Shown: positions 27,679 to 38,080 of the stretch, piece by piece
How positions within the stretch are numbered: position 1 is the first letter of the stretch
How the letters are laid out: every line of letters starts with the position of its first letter
NCBI GenBank assembly: GCA_028712365.1
Contig: JAQTQE010000001.1
Location: 52,516 to 105,570 of the forward strand
Direction of reading: 5' to 3'
DNA from: a bacterium
GTDB taxonomy: Bacteria; CAYTYR01; UBA6262
DNA: 53,055 nucleotides
Translations under genes and position numbers: made by a program
Notes under the pieces: generated by a model
Database searches by the model: none
Told to the model about the DNA's origin: nothing
Seen by the model: only the letters and a program-made list of their open reading frames with translations

Positions 27679-29640
27679 TTGTTTGAGGTGTACATGGCTT
27701 TTAATACTATACCTTACCTGATCGTTGGCAGTATTCTGTTTTTCCTGGGTTCTTTTGTCCTGCTTAAGAATCCCCGGGCCCGGGTTAATATCCTGTTGGG
27801 ACTTGCTTGTCTGGCTAGTACTCTCTGGCTGGTGAGTTCCGGATTGGCCAATTATTTTGCCGGCAAAGAACTGATTATGTTCCTGCTGCGATTGGGGTAT
27901 GTTGGGTTTATTTTTATACCCATATTACTTTATCATTACGCTGAAGTCTTTCTTAATATTAAAAGCAAGAACCAGACCTTGATCATCCCTTATATCGGGG
28001 GGCTGGCCTTTGCCGTAACCGCGATGCTTAATCCCTTATTTTTCAGCGGCTACAGGTCCTATTATTGGGGTTATACCCCGACCAGTGAGGCTATACATCT
28101 GGTATTCGCTGTTTTCTACTTTATCCTTTATTGCCGGATCAATTATATCCTGTACGCGCATTACCGGGAAGCGAAGAGAACCTCATCTTTGAAATACAGC
28201 CAGATCCGGTATCTTTTTTGTACCGTTGGTATCCTGCCATTGAGCGCGCTTGATTTTTTCAGCATGCGGGGGATTGATTTTTATCCTTCGGGGTATCTTT
28301 TTACCATGCTGGGGATCGTTCTGGTGGTGATCACTGTTCTGCGCTACCGTTTGGTAGAAATAGACATTATTATCAGTAAACTTATTTTCCTGTTTATGGC
28401 CAGCGTTATTGTGGCGTTATGTTATTTAGGGCTGACCAGCTTGTTTAAATCTATTTTTACCCAGACCATGGCCGGGTTATTTGCGGCCGCCATTATTATT
28501 ACCGGTATGTTCTTCACTTCTTTGAAAGATAAATTACAGCAGATCATTGATATGATCGTCTATCGTAATAAATACGAATACCAGAAAGCGCTGAAAGAAA
28601 CCACCCAGCTGCTTATTACTAAACTGGATCTTAATGAGTTGTGTCATTTTTTAATCCAGATGCTGGCCAAAAATATCGGGATGCTTAAAGCCAGTCTGTT
28701 GCTGGAAGATGATGCAGGTAATTATTGTATCCGCGCCGGCTATGCCCTGGAAACAGGATTGATGGATAAATTCACGATCAGCCAGGATGCGCCAATAATT
28801 ACCTGGTTGAAAGAAAACCGGAGCATTCTTATCAGGGAGGAAACTGAACAGTTCCTTTCCAAGCAAAAATTCAAGGAGATATTTGGGGATCTCCGCCGGA
28901 TCAGCGCGGAAGTGGTGATCCCGCTGTTTTATCGTGGTAATTTGACCGGCGTCATCTGCCTGGACAGTAAACAGTCCGGAGCGATCTATAATCAAGCTGA
29001 TATCGATATCCTGGAAACCCTGGCCGGGCAGGCTGCCATCGCTTTGGAAAAAGCCAAGCTTTACACCGAGGCAGTGACCGACAGCCAAACCCAGCTGTAT
29101 TACCATCGGTATTTCTTGCGCCGGCTGGCTGAAGAAATGGATCGCGCCCGTCGGTACTCCCATTATTTATCGCTGGTCTTGGTTGATATTGATAATATGA
29201 ATAAAATAAATGATCTATACGGGCATGAAGAAGGCGACCGGATCATCAGCGAGATCGCCGCCCTGATCAAGAGCAATATTCGCCTGACCGATGTAGCTGC
29301 CCGTTTCAGTGGACAGGAATTTGTCCTGATCCTGCCGGAAACACGTGAAGAAGGAGCCTATAATGTGGCCCAGCGGATCAAAGAAAATGTTTCCCGGGTA
29401 GTGGAAATAGTTGAACATATCCGCCGGGAGGTCGAAAAACAGAAAATAAATCTGGTGAGCGGGGGGAAATTGGAGATAACCGTAAGTGTAGGTGTCAGTA
29501 ATTTTAATGGCATGGATGGTCATATAACTGCGGAAATGATCATTGATATGACCAAGAAAGCGTTGCTTAAAGCAAAAAAAATGGGCGGGAACCGGGTAGT
29601 TGTCCATACTACGGAACCAACTGAGAACCGTACGGTATAA
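27679..29640 (+). CDS. 7TM (histidine-kinase N-terminal-like) - GAF - GGDEF protein with degenerate active-site motif
   Basis: N-terminal multi-TM region, GAF-like region with AAIALEKAKLY, then GGDEF domain with RLTDVAARFSGQEFVLILPET. Confidence 0.85.
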   Translation: MFEVYMAFNTIPYLIVGSILFFLGSFVLLKNPRARVNILLGLACLASTLWLVSSGLANYFAGKELIMFLLRLGYVGFIFIPILLYHYAEVFLNIKSKNQTLIIPYIGGLAFAVTAMLNPLFFSGYRSYYWGYTPTSEAIHLVFAVFYFILYCRINYILYAHYREAKRTSSLKYSQIRYLFCTVGILPLSALDFFSMRGIDFYPSGYLFTMLGIVLVVITVLRYRLVEIDIIISKLIFLFMASVIVALCYLGLTSLFKSIFTQTMAGLFAAAIIITGMFFTSLKDKLQQIIDMIVYRNKYEYQKALKETTQLLITKLDLNELCHFLIQMLAKNIGMLKASLLLEDDAGNYCIRAGYALETGLMDKFTISQDAPIITWLKENRSILIREETEQFLSKQKFKEIFGDLRRISAEVVIPLFYRGNLTGVICLDSKQSGAIYNQADIDILETLAGQAAIALEKAKLYTEAVTDSQTQLYYHRYFLRRLAEEMDRARRYSHYLSLVLVDIDNMNKINDLYGHEEGDRIISEIAALIKSNIRLTDVAARFSGQEFVLILPETREEGAYNVAQRIKENVSRVVEIVEHIRREVEKQKINLVSGGKLEITVSVGVSNFNGMDGHITAEMIIDMTKKALLKAKKMGGNRVVVHTTEPTENRTV

Positions 29641-29681
29641 ATATAAATATTTTCGTACGATAAAAAGGGAGGAGAAAGACA

Positions 29682-30395
29682 ATGAAGGAAGTAATTTTGG
29701 AAGTAAAAGAAAGAACAGAAAAGGGAACCCGCGTGTCCCGGCGCCTGCGCGCCGCCGGCACTATTCCCGCGATTTTGTATGGCGCCAAGCAAACCCCAAT
29801 TTCTATGGGCATAGCAACCAAGGAGTTTAACCGGGTGATCCATAGCGGAGCCGGGGAGAACGTAGTCTTAACCCTGAAGTTCGCGGGGGATAAGAATGAG
29901 GCCAAGACGGCCATTATTAAGGAGATACAGCGCGATCCAGTGTCACGGAATATAGTGCATATCGACCTGCTGGCTATCTCTCTTAAAGATAAAATTAAGG
30001 TTAATATCCCGATCATGGTCACCGGGGAAGCGCCTGGTATTAAAGAAGGTGGTATCCTGGAATATGTGCTGCGTGAAGTGGAAATTGAGTGCTTGCCTAC
30101 CCATATCCCGGAACATATTATGATCGATGTCTCCAGCCTGAAGATCAACGAATCGATCCATGTGCGTGATTTGAAACAGGACGATGACCAGATCAAAGTC
30201 CTTACTCCAGCTGACCGGATGCTGGTCAGTATTGTACCGCCTACGATACTGGAAGAGCCGACTCCTGCTGAAGGTGCGGCATTGGCTCCGGAAGCGGCAG
30301 CGGCAGCTGAACCAGAAGTCATTAAAAAAGGCAAGAAAGAAGAAGAACTGGCAGAAGGTACGGCAGCAGCGCCAGCTAAGGAAGAGAAGAAATAG
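29682..30395 (+). CDS. rplY: 50S ribosomal protein L25/general stress protein Ctc
   Basis: MKEVILEVKERTEKGTRVSRRLRAAGTIPAILYG; TL5/CTC C-terminal domain and Ala/Glu-rich tail. Confidence 0.95.
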   Translation: MKEVILEVKERTEKGTRVSRRLRAAGTIPAILYGAKQTPISMGIATKEFNRVIHSGAGENVVLTLKFAGDKNEAKTAIIKEIQRDPVSRNIVHIDLLAISLKDKIKVNIPIMVTGEAPGIKEGGILEYVLREVEIECLPTHIPEHIMIDVSSLKINESIHVRDLKQDDDQIKVLTPADRMLVSIVPPTILEEPTPAEGAALAPEAAAAAEPEVIKKGKKEEELAEGTAAAPAKEEKK

Positions 30396-30413
30396 TAATT
30401 CTGAGGTATATAC

Positions 30414-30980
30414 ATGTGGATCATCGCCGGTCTCGGCAATCCGGGTAAAGAGTACCAGAAAACCAGGCATAATGCCGGTTTTCTGGTGCTTGACCAGTTG
30501 GCCCTGTCACTGGACATCAAATTAACTGAACATAAATTTGAATCCATCCTGGGTAAAGGTGAGCAGGCCAGGCATAAAGTCCTGCTCGTCAAACCGCAAA
30601 CATATATGAATAAAAGCGGCGAAGCCATAGCCCAGGCTATGAACTATTATAAAATAAAACCAGAGCGTTTGCTGGTAGTGGTTGATGATTTTAACCTGTC
30701 CCTGGGAACTTTGCGTTTTCGCGCCCGGGGGTCGGCCGGTGGGCATCATGGCTTGGAATCCATAGCCCAGCAACTGGGTACGACAGATTTTAAGCGCTTG
30801 CGTATCGGGATCGGTACAGTAGACCGGAAAGATGCTGATTTTGTGCTGGGAATGTTCACTAAAGAAGAAACAACGGAGATCAAAGAAATTATTGTCCGTG
30901 CGGTGGAAGCCATTGGCTTTTTGCTGGGACATAGTTTTGAAAATACGATGAATCGTTATAATTTGAAAGAGACTAAATGA
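30414..30980 (+). CDS. pth: Peptidyl-tRNA hydrolase
   Basis: MWIIAGLGNPGKEYQKTRHNAGFLVLDQLA. Confidence 0.97.
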   Translation: MWIIAGLGNPGKEYQKTRHNAGFLVLDQLALSLDIKLTEHKFESILGKGEQARHKVLLVKPQTYMNKSGEAIAQAMNYYKIKPERLLVVVDDFNLSLGTLRFRARGSAGGHHGLESIAQQLGTTDFKRLRIGIGTVDRKDADFVLGMFTKEETTEIKEIIVRAVEAIGFLLGHSFENTMNRYNLKETK

Positions 30981-33679
30981 ATGATCTTAAACCATATGCT
31001 ATTGACAGCCAGGATGTTTTAGCTCATTGGGGAACTGCTGCTGGGCAGGGATTGAAACAAGAAACAGCGCTACAGCGCCTGCTGGAATTTGGTGAGAACA
31101 AAATAAGTGAAGCTAAAACAAAGAATCCCTGGTTGATCTTTTTTGGACAGTTCAACAGCTTTATCATCTATGTGCTTTTTGGCGCGTGCCTGGTTTCTGC
31201 CGGGCTCGGTGAATGGATAGATGCGCTCGCGATCCTGGCGATAGTTATTATTAACAGTGTACTGGGCTTTATCCAGGAATATAAAGCGGAACGTTCTTTA
31301 AAGGCTTTAAAAAACTTAAGCGCGCCGACGGCGAAAGTTAGGCGCGCCGGACAGATCATTACTATCCAGGCGACAAAAGTGGTGCCAGGCGATATCTTGG
31401 TATTAGACAGCGGGGACCGTATTGCCGCTGATGCCCGGATCATTGAGTCTGTGAACTTGAGAATTGACGAATCGATCTTGACGGGAGAATCGCACCCGGT
31501 TGAAAAAGATAAGCAAGCCAGATTAAAGATCGAAACACCGCTCGCCGAACGGCGCAATATGGTTTACTCCGGTTCTAACGTTGTGTATGGCCGGGGCCAG
31601 GCCGTGGTAGTCGCTACCGGGATGAAAACCGAATTCGGTAACATTGCCCACTTGCTGCAAACCGTGGAGAAAGAAACCACCCCCTTGATGCAGCGGCTGG
31701 AAAAAGTAGGACGTCTGCTGGTATATGTTTGCCTGGGAATATGCGTGCTGGTTTTTGCCTTGGGCGTATGGCGCGGCGGGACCTATGGCGAAATGCTCCT
31801 GACGGCGGTAAGTTTAGCCGTAGCCGCTATCCCGGAAGGATTACCGGCTATAGTCACGGTAGTGCTCGCTTTGGGCGTACAGCGTATGGCGAAAAGGAAT
31901 GCCCTGGTCAGGAAACTGCCCGCGGTAGAAACACTTGGTTGTACTTCGGTGATCTGTACGGATAAAACCGGGACCTTGACCCAGAATAAGATGATGGTAC
32001 GTAAAATATTTGCCGGTGGTGATTTTATAGAGCTCACTGGCTCTGGTTATGATCCGCAAGGAAATTTTCTCAAGCAGGGCAAACGTATTAATGCCAATCG
32101 GCAGCTGGATGTGATCCAATCTTTGCGGATAGCGGTATTATGCAATAACGCGCAATTGAACCAGGATGAGAAAAATGATCTGTGGCAGGTTACCGGTGAT
32201 CCTACCGAAGGAGCTTTGCTGGCGGCCGCGGCCAAGGCTGGGATCTGGCGCAAAGACTTGGAACAATATTATGAGTATATAGATGAGATCCCTTTTGACA
32301 GCGCTAAAAAAAGAATGAGCGTGCTCTACCGGCGCAAGGAAACCGGGTTTGTTTTCACCAAGGGATCCCCGGAAAATATATTGGAGCGATGTGACCGGAT
32401 CTGTGTTTTGGGCAAGATCAATCCTTTAACCATTGAGGAAAAGGAAAAGATCCGGCAAGCGAATTCCAACCTGGCGACGCAGGCCTTGCGGGTATTAGCC
32501 GTAGCTTATAAAGAAGTCCCGGCGGACCAACTGCTCGGCAGAAGTGAAAAGTTGGAAGAAAAACTGGTATTTGTCGGTTTATTGGCCATGATCGACCCGC
32601 CACGCCTGGAAGTGAAGGATGCGGTCAATCAGTGTAAAAAAGCCGGAATTAAGGTAATAATGATCACCGGTGACCAGAAAGACACAGCAGTCGCTATTGC
32701 CCGGGAATTAGGCATCCTGGATGAACATGGCCTGGTGCTGGACGGAACTGAACTGGAGGCGATGAGTGAACAGCAATTGGCTGCTGCGGTTGATAAAGTC
32801 CAGGTTTACGCGCGTACCGCCAGTGAACATAAATTAATAATTATCAAAGCGCTTAAAGCTAAAGGGTATGTGATCGCCATGACCGGGGATGGGGTCAATG
32901 ATGCTCCGGCAATCAAAGAAGCCGATATAGGCATGGCCATGGGTATTACCGGTACAGATGTCACCAAAGAAGCGGCTGATATGATCCTGCTGGATGATAA
33001 TTTTTCTACTATTGTCCGCGCGGTAGAAGAAGGCCGTGGTATCTACGCTAATATCAAAAGATTTGTTGGTTACCTGCTCAGTTGTAATTTTAGTGAAGTA
33101 ATGACCATGCTGGGAGCAGGGCTCATTGGCTTACCGGTCCCGTTATTACCGATCCAGATACTGTGGATCAACCTGGTGACTGATGGTTTCCCGGCGCTGG
33201 CTTTAGGTGTGGAGCCAACAGAACAAGGGGTTATGTCCCACCGGCCGCGCCAAGCGCGTGAAAAGCTGTTGACCCGCCGTGACCTGGCAAATTTAATTTT
33301 TGATGGGTCAGTAATCTGCATAGTAACAGTGACCAGTTTTGTGATCGGGCAACACTGGTTCCAGGCTGGCTTAGGCCAGGCCAGGACGATGGCCTTTAGT
33401 ACTTTAGTATTAGCCCAGTTGGTCCAGGTATTTAATTGCCGCAGCTGGCATATATCTTTGTTTAAACTGGGGTTCTTTTCTAATACCTATTTGGTTTATG
33501 CCGTATTTTTATCTATAGTAATGCAAGTGTCTGTATTGTACGTGCCTGTTTTACAACGGGTGTTTAAAACTGAAGCCCTGGCCCTGGGCCCCTTGGCTGT
33601 GATCTTGGCGCTGGCTTTTGTCCCGTTATTATTAACAGAAGCATTAAAAATAAAAAGGAGGAGGAACTTAGCATTATGA
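30977..33679 (+). CDS. P-type cation ATPase, calcium (SERCA/PMR1-like) type
   Basis: ICTDKTGTLTQNKMMV, TGESHPVEK, MTGDGVNDAPAIKEADIG, LWINLVTDGFPALALGVEP. Confidence 0.93.
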   Translation: MNDLKPYAIDSQDVLAHWGTAAGQGLKQETALQRLLEFGENKISEAKTKNPWLIFFGQFNSFIIYVLFGACLVSAGLGEWIDALAILAIVIINSVLGFIQEYKAERSLKALKNLSAPTAKVRRAGQIITIQATKVVPGDILVLDSGDRIAADARIIESVNLRIDESILTGESHPVEKDKQARLKIETPLAERRNMVYSGSNVVYGRGQAVVVATGMKTEFGNIAHLLQTVEKETTPLMQRLEKVGRLLVYVCLGICVLVFALGVWRGGTYGEMLLTAVSLAVAAIPEGLPAIVTVVLALGVQRMAKRNALVRKLPAVETLGCTSVICTDKTGTLTQNKMMVRKIFAGGDFIELTGSGYDPQGNFLKQGKRINANRQLDVIQSLRIAVLCNNAQLNQDEKNDLWQVTGDPTEGALLAAAAKAGIWRKDLEQYYEYIDEIPFDSAKKRMSVLYRRKETGFVFTKGSPENILERCDRICVLGKINPLTIEEKEKIRQANSNLATQALRVLAVAYKEVPADQLLGRSEKLEEKLVFVGLLAMIDPPRLEVKDAVNQCKKAGIKVIMITGDQKDTAVAIARELGILDEHGLVLDGTELEAMSEQQLAAAVDKVQVYARTASEHKLIIIKALKAKGYVIAMTGDGVNDAPAIKEADIGMAMGITGTDVTKEAADMILLDDNFSTIVRAVEEGRGIYANIKRFVGYLLSCNFSEVMTMLGAGLIGLPVPLLPIQILWINLVTDGFPALALGVEPTEQGVMSHRPRQAREKLLTRRDLANLIFDGSVICIVTVTSFVIGQHWFQAGLGQARTMAFSTLVLAQLVQVFNCRSWHISLFKLGFFSNTYLVYAVFLSIVMQVSVLYVPVLQRVFKTEALALGPLAVILALAFVPLLLTEALKIKRRRNLAL

Positions 33680-35730
33680 TGTCGCAAGATTTGACTTCGT
33701 TATGGATTTCGTTAGGCACTGGCTTGATCGGTATTATTTTTGCAGCTTATCTATCGTGGAAGATAACCAAGAAGGATCCGGGTACACCGGCGATGCAGGA
33801 GATCAGTGAAGCGATCCAGCAGGGAGCCATGGCGTTCTTAAAAAGGGAATACCGCGCTATAGGGATTTTTGTCTTGGTTGTGGCAATTGTTCTTTTTATA
33901 GGTGTTTCCAAAAAAACAGCTGTCTCTTTTATAGCTGGAGCATTATGTTCTGTCTGCGCCGGTTATTTGGGAATGAAAATTGCTACCAAGGCCAATTGCC
34001 GTACCGCTCAGGCCGCCAGTAAAAGTTATAATGAGGCGATCGGAGTTGCTTTCCCCGGTGGCGCGGTTATGGGAATGAATGTGGTGGGTATCGGTCTTTT
34101 TGGCCTTTCCTTAATCTATATTGTATATATCTGGCATGGTCTGCAACACCAGGCCACCTTGTCTCTGGCTATTTTTGAAGCGACCCAGCTTATTGCCGGA
34201 TTCTCCATGGGCGCCAGTTCTGTGGCTTTGTTTGCCCGTGTCGGCGGCGGCATTTATACCAAAGCCGCGGATGTAGGGGCGGACCTCGTTGGTAAAGTAG
34301 AAAAGGGTATTCCTGAAGATGATCCACGTAACCCAGCAGTGATCGCGGACAATGTCGGTGACAATGTCGGCGACGTCGCCGGGATGGGTGCGGACCTCTT
34401 CGAATCATATGTCGGCGCCATTGTTTCCGCGCTGGTGATCGCAGTTACGACTATGGATGTCGGAACTAAAGGGGTAATGCTGTCTTTGTTACTTTCCGCT
34501 GTGGGTGTTTTTGCGACTATTATCGGGGTCTTTTTTGTCAGGACTGACGAAAAAACCGATCCGCAGACTGCTTTGCGCATGGGCCTGATCGTGAGCGCTG
34601 TGTTGTTGATAATCGGCGCATATGCTTGCACGCATCTGTGGTATGGCAGTCTCAATCTCTTCTGGGCAGTTTTGGCTGGTTTATTATCCGGGATGATCGT
34701 GGGTTTTGTGGCTGAATATTATACCAGCGGCAAAACTGTTGAAAAGATCGCGGATAACGCTAAAACTGGTCCGGCTACGTTGATCATCGAAGGTATGGCT
34801 ATAGCGATGAACAGCACGGTTATACCTTTGGTAGTAATTGCCTTGGCAACTATAATTTCCTATTATTTTGCCGGGATCTTTGGCATAGCTATGGCCGCTA
34901 TCGGGATGCTTTCTATCACTGGTATGACCGTGGCGGTAGATGCTTATGGCCCGATCGCGGATAACGCCGCCGGTATCGCGGAAATGGCCCATATGGGGCC
35001 GGAAGTAAGAAAACGCTGTGAAACCCTCGATGCAGTAGGGAATACTACAGCTGCGATCGGTAAGGGATTTGCTATTGGTTCGGCAGCGCTTACGGCTCTT
35101 GCTCTTTTTGTGGCATATAGCCAGGTAATCAGTTTATCCAGTATCGATGCTATGAACGCAACCGTGGTCGCTGGTATGTTCATTGGCGGAGTCGTACCTT
35201 TCTTTTTCTCGGCCAAGGCGATGCAGGCAGTAGGCAACGCGGCTTTTAAAGTAGTGGAAGAAGTACGCCGCCAATTCAAGGAAATTCCCGGTTTGATGGA
35301 AGGTAAAGTTAAACCAGACTATGCTAAATGTGTTGATATTACTACTGCTTTTGCTTTACAGAAAATGGTTTTCCCCAGTGTCATGGCTTTGATCATCCCG
35401 GTTGTCGTCGGGATATTCATCAGTCCGGCTGCTCTTGGCGGTTTGCTGGTGGGGTCTCTGGTGACCGGGGTGCCGTTGGCTGTCTTTTTTGCTAATGCCG
35501 GCGGTGCTTGGGATAATTCCAAGAAATATATTGAAGCCGGTAATCTGGGTGGTAAAGGATCAGACGCGCACAAGGCTGCCGTGATCGGCGATACAGTCGG
35601 TGATCCGTTTAAAGATACAGCTGGTCCCAGCCTGAATATATTATTAAAACTGATGGCGGTTGTTTCGCTGGTGCTGGCGCCGCTTATCTTTAAGTTGCAT
35701 AATGCTTTTTTTGCCTTATTTGGCCGGTAA
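33676..35730 (+). CDS. hppA: Membrane-bound ion-translocating pyrophosphatase, K+-dependent subtype
   Basis: [57 protein letters not shown] has Ala at the position that is Lys in K+-independent enzymes. Confidence 0.95.
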   Translation: MMSQDLTSLWISLGTGLIGIIFAAYLSWKITKKDPGTPAMQEISEAIQQGAMAFLKREYRAIGIFVLVVAIVLFIGVSKKTAVSFIAGALCSVCAGYLGMKIATKANCRTAQAASKSYNEAIGVAFPGGAVMGMNVVGIGLFGLSLIYIVYIWHGLQHQATLSLAIFEATQLIAGFSMGASSVALFARVGGGIYTKAADVGADLVGKVEKGIPEDDPRNPAVIADNVGDNVGDVAGMGADLFESYVGAIVSALVIAVTTMDVGTKGVMLSLLLSAVGVFATIIGVFFVRTDEKTDPQTALRMGLIVSAVLLIIGAYACTHLWYGSLNLFWAVLAGLLSGMIVGFVAEYYTSGKTVEKIADNAKTGPATLIIEGMAIAMNSTVIPLVVIALATIISYYFAGIFGIAMAAIGMLSITGMTVAVDAYGPIADNAAGIAEMAHMGPEVRKRCETLDAVGNTTAAIGKGFAIGSAALTALALFVAYSQVISLSSIDAMNATVVAGMFIGGVVPFFFSAKAMQAVGNAAFKVVEEVRRQFKEIPGLMEGKVKPDYAKCVDITTAFALQKMVFPSVMALIIPVVVGIFISPAALGGLLVGSLVTGVPLAVFFANAGGAWDNSKKYIEAGNLGGKGSDAHKAAVIGDTVGDPFKDTAGPSLNILLKLMAVVSLVLAPLIFKLHNAFFALFGR

Positions 35731-35741
35731 TTTAGTGGTTA

Positions 35742-35766
35742 AATACCTTGCCAAAAGGTATTTTTT
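35742..35766 (+). terminator. Rho-independent terminator after hppA
   Basis: AATACCTT-gccaa-AAGGTATT then a T-run. Confidence 0.75.
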
Positions 35767-35776
35767 ATAGTACTAT
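35748..35776 (+). promoter_or_regulatory. Candidate promoter for the rpsF operon, overlapping the hppA terminator
   Basis: TTGCCA - 17 nt - TACTAT. Confidence 0.4.
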
Positions 35777-35792
35777 GAACAGAGATATGGTG

Positions 35793-35854
35793 CGTTTATT
35801 CCGGGTAACCTGCCGGCTGAAGCAACAAGGCAGGTATCCGGTCGATAATAAGCG
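35793..35854 (+). promoter_or_regulatory. Structured 5' leader of rpsF, candidate S6:S18 ribosomal leader
   Basis: CGTTTATT/AATAAGCG outer stem enclosing CCGG..CCTGCC / GGCAGG..CCGG with 3'-side asymmetric bulges. Confidence 0.5.
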
Positions 35855-35898
35855 TTACATATAATAATCAAGATTTATATTATAGGGGGTTGAGCAGG

Positions 35899-36279
35899 AT
35901 GCATAGTTATGAAAGTATTATTATTTTCAGGCCGGATCTGGTGGCTGAAGAAATAGATAAATTGGTCGCTAAATTCGAGAAGATGATCGTGTCCAGCAAT
36001 GGGGAAGTGCTCCATTTGGATAAGTGGGGCCTGAAGAAGACCGCTTTTCAAGTAAAGAAGTACCGGGATGGTTTTTTCGTCTATCTGAACTTTAAGACTA
36101 CTCCGGAGATGGTGAACAGCTTGAAGAAAGCCTATCAAGTAACAGACGGGATCATCCGTTCTATTACTACGAAAGTCAGAAAACCCAGAAGGATCAAGCC
36201 TAAGAAAGAGAAAGTGAAGGTGGCTCCGGCAGCCGCAGCAGCTCCGGCGGCTCCTACCGAGCCGAAAGTAGAGGGATAG
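35899..36279 (+). CDS. rpsF: 30S ribosomal protein S6
   Basis: HSYESIIIFRPDLVAEEIDKLVAKFEKMI...LDKWGLKKTAFQVKKYRDGFFVYLNF. Confidence 0.95.
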   Translation: MHSYESIIIFRPDLVAEEIDKLVAKFEKMIVSSNGEVLHLDKWGLKKTAFQVKKYRDGFFVYLNFKTTPEMVNSLKKAYQVTDGIIRSITTKVRKPRRIKPKKEKVKVAPAAAAAPAAPTEPKVEG

Positions 36280-36283
36280 ATAC

Positions 36284-36724
36284 GTGGCCAACGCAAATAA
36301 AGTGATCTTGATCGGCAATATCACGCGGGACCTGGAATTGCGCTATACACCTAATGGACAGGCCGTAGTTGATTTTTCTATCGCGATTAACCGGCGTTTT
36401 AAGGACCAGTCTGGCCAGGCGCAGGAACGTACTGATTTTATTCAGGTCGAGGCTTGGGGCCGGCAGGCAGAGATAATTAAGCAATATCTCGGCAAAGGAA
36501 GCTCTGTTTATATCGAAGGGCGCTTGCAGCAGGATTCCTGGGAAGATAAAAATGACGGCACTAAGAAGAGCAAACTAAAGGTAGTGGCGCAGCAGGTCCA
36601 ATTCCTCGACCGGGCTAAGGGCCAGGAATCTACGGATAAAACCGGGGCAAAATGGGCTAAGGAAACTCCGGCGAAAGGCGCGAAAACAGAAGAAGAGAAC
36701 CTGGACGAAGAAATACCATTTTAA
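36284..36724 (+). CDS. ssb: Single-stranded DNA-binding protein (GTG start)
   Basis: ANKVILIGNITRDLELRYTPNGQAVVDFSIAINRRF; acidic tail ending DEEIPF. Confidence 0.97.
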   Translation: MANANKVILIGNITRDLELRYTPNGQAVVDFSIAINRRFKDQSGQAQERTDFIQVEAWGRQAEIIKQYLGKGSSVYIEGRLQQDSWEDKNDGTKKSKLKVVAQQVQFLDRAKGQESTDKTGAKWAKETPAKGAKTEEENLDEEIPF

Positions 36725-36732
36725 GTAGAGAA

Positions 36733-36822
36733 TATTTCGCGGATTAATAAAGCGGATTGCGCGGATTAGGAACTGCTTTAATCAGCGTAATCTGTATCAC
36801 AAATCAGCGTAATCGTTTTTCA
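36733..36822. repeat. Repeat family C (gcggatt/gattacgcggatt palindromic repeats), copy 1
   Basis: cgcggattaataaagcggattgcgcggattagg...aatcagcgtaatctgtatcacaaatcagcgtaatcg. Confidence 0.75.
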
Positions 36823-36836
36823 AAGGGGGAAGTTTA

Positions 36837-37121
36837 ATGTATACAGCTAGACCTAAACCAGCATCAAGACCAGCCGGTCCACGGCGTGAAGGCGGACCGG
36901 GCGGACGCAGGGGACAATTCCGGCGCAAACCTTGCCGTTTCTGTGCCAATAAAGAAGAGATCGATTTCAAAAATATAGGGCTCTTAAGGAATTTTGTGAC
37001 TGAACGCGGCAAGATATTACCTCGCCGTGTCACTGGCAATTGCGCGCGGCATCAGCGTTCAGTTATCAGGGCGGTTAAAAGAGCCAGGGCAGTAGCCTTA
37101 TTACCATACGCCACTTCATAA
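36837..37121 (+). CDS. rpsR: 30S ribosomal protein S18
   Basis: [61 protein letters not shown]. Confidence 0.96.
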   Translation: MYTARPKPASRPAGPRREGGPGGRRGQFRRKPCRFCANKEEIDFKNIGLLRNFVTERGKILPRRVTGNCARHQRSVIRAVKRARAVALLPYATS

Positions 37122-37141
37122 AGATTTCTTCATGGGTTACC

Positions 37142-38080
37142 ATGGCACATTCATACCGTTTATTGGCAGCTCTAATATTCAGCAGTATTGTATTGTTTTG
37201 GCCACCATTGACTTTTTTTGCCTTAATTCCCATAGTGCTGCTTTATTGCCTTAAAGGTCCCAGATATGCGATCGGAGGCATACTGTTTGCCGCTCTAGCT
37301 ATTTGGTTGCTGTCCGGTATAACTTTGATCAGCTTGATCTTCCTATTGATCGTCGGACTGCCGGCATTAGTTATGGGGATATTGATGAAAAAGGATACAG
37401 CAGCCGGGCATACAATAGTCCTTAGTACGGCCTTTTTGCTTGGTTGCCTGATCCTGTTAATTATTATTCTGGAACAGGTGGGGCAACTTAATTTTTCTTT
37501 GGAAATACAGCGGATCATGCGTGATTCCTTGGACAAAGCTTACCAGTTTTACAAGAACAGGGGTATTGGGACCGAGGAATTGGCGCTTATTAGAAGAAAC
37601 AGTTGGCGTTTACTGAGGATCCTTGATCTTATTTGGCCGGCTCTTTTGGTGATCAGTATCTGGAGCTTTGTTTATCTTGATTATATTCTCAGCGGCAAGA
37701 TGTTGCGTCGTTTTAGTCTTAGTGTTAGATCTTTGCCGGTACTGAGTCAATGGCATTGTCCAGAATGGCTGGTCTGGGTATTCATCATACCCAGCGGGTT
37801 GCTGGTAGGAGATAAAGTCTTTAAGCTGTCCCAGTCCCATGGGTGGTATCTTGGGGTAGTGAATGTTTTAGTCCTGATCAGCTTTGTTTATTTTATCCAG
37901 GGATTGGGAATTGCTGATTTCTATTTGCGTAAAGCTAAGGCCGGAAAACTGCCACAAGTATTGTTTTATTTCCTGGTCGCGCTCAATCGTGACTTATGGA
38001 TCATTTTAATGTTCTTTGGGCTTCTGGATACCTGGGTGGATTGGCGTAAGCTAAATAAAAGAATCGTGGAGGAGAAATGA
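37142..38080 (+). CDS. DUF2232 / YybS-like membrane protein
   Basis: 312-aa multi-TM protein in the conserved rpsR-(DUF2232)-rplI context. Confidence 0.75.
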   Translation: MAHSYRLLAALIFSSIVLFWPPLTFFALIPIVLLYCLKGPRYAIGGILFAALAIWLLSGITLISLIFLLIVGLPALVMGILMKKDTAAGHTIVLSTAFLLGCLILLIIILEQVGQLNFSLEIQRIMRDSLDKAYQFYKNRGIGTEELALIRRNSWRLLRILDLIWPALLVISIWSFVYLDYILSGKMLRRFSLSVRSLPVLSQWHCPEWLVWVFIIPSGLLVGDKVFKLSQSHGWYLGVVNVLVLISFVYFIQGLGIADFYLRKAKAGKLPQVLFYFLVALNRDLWIILMFFGLLDTWVDWRKLNKRIVEEK

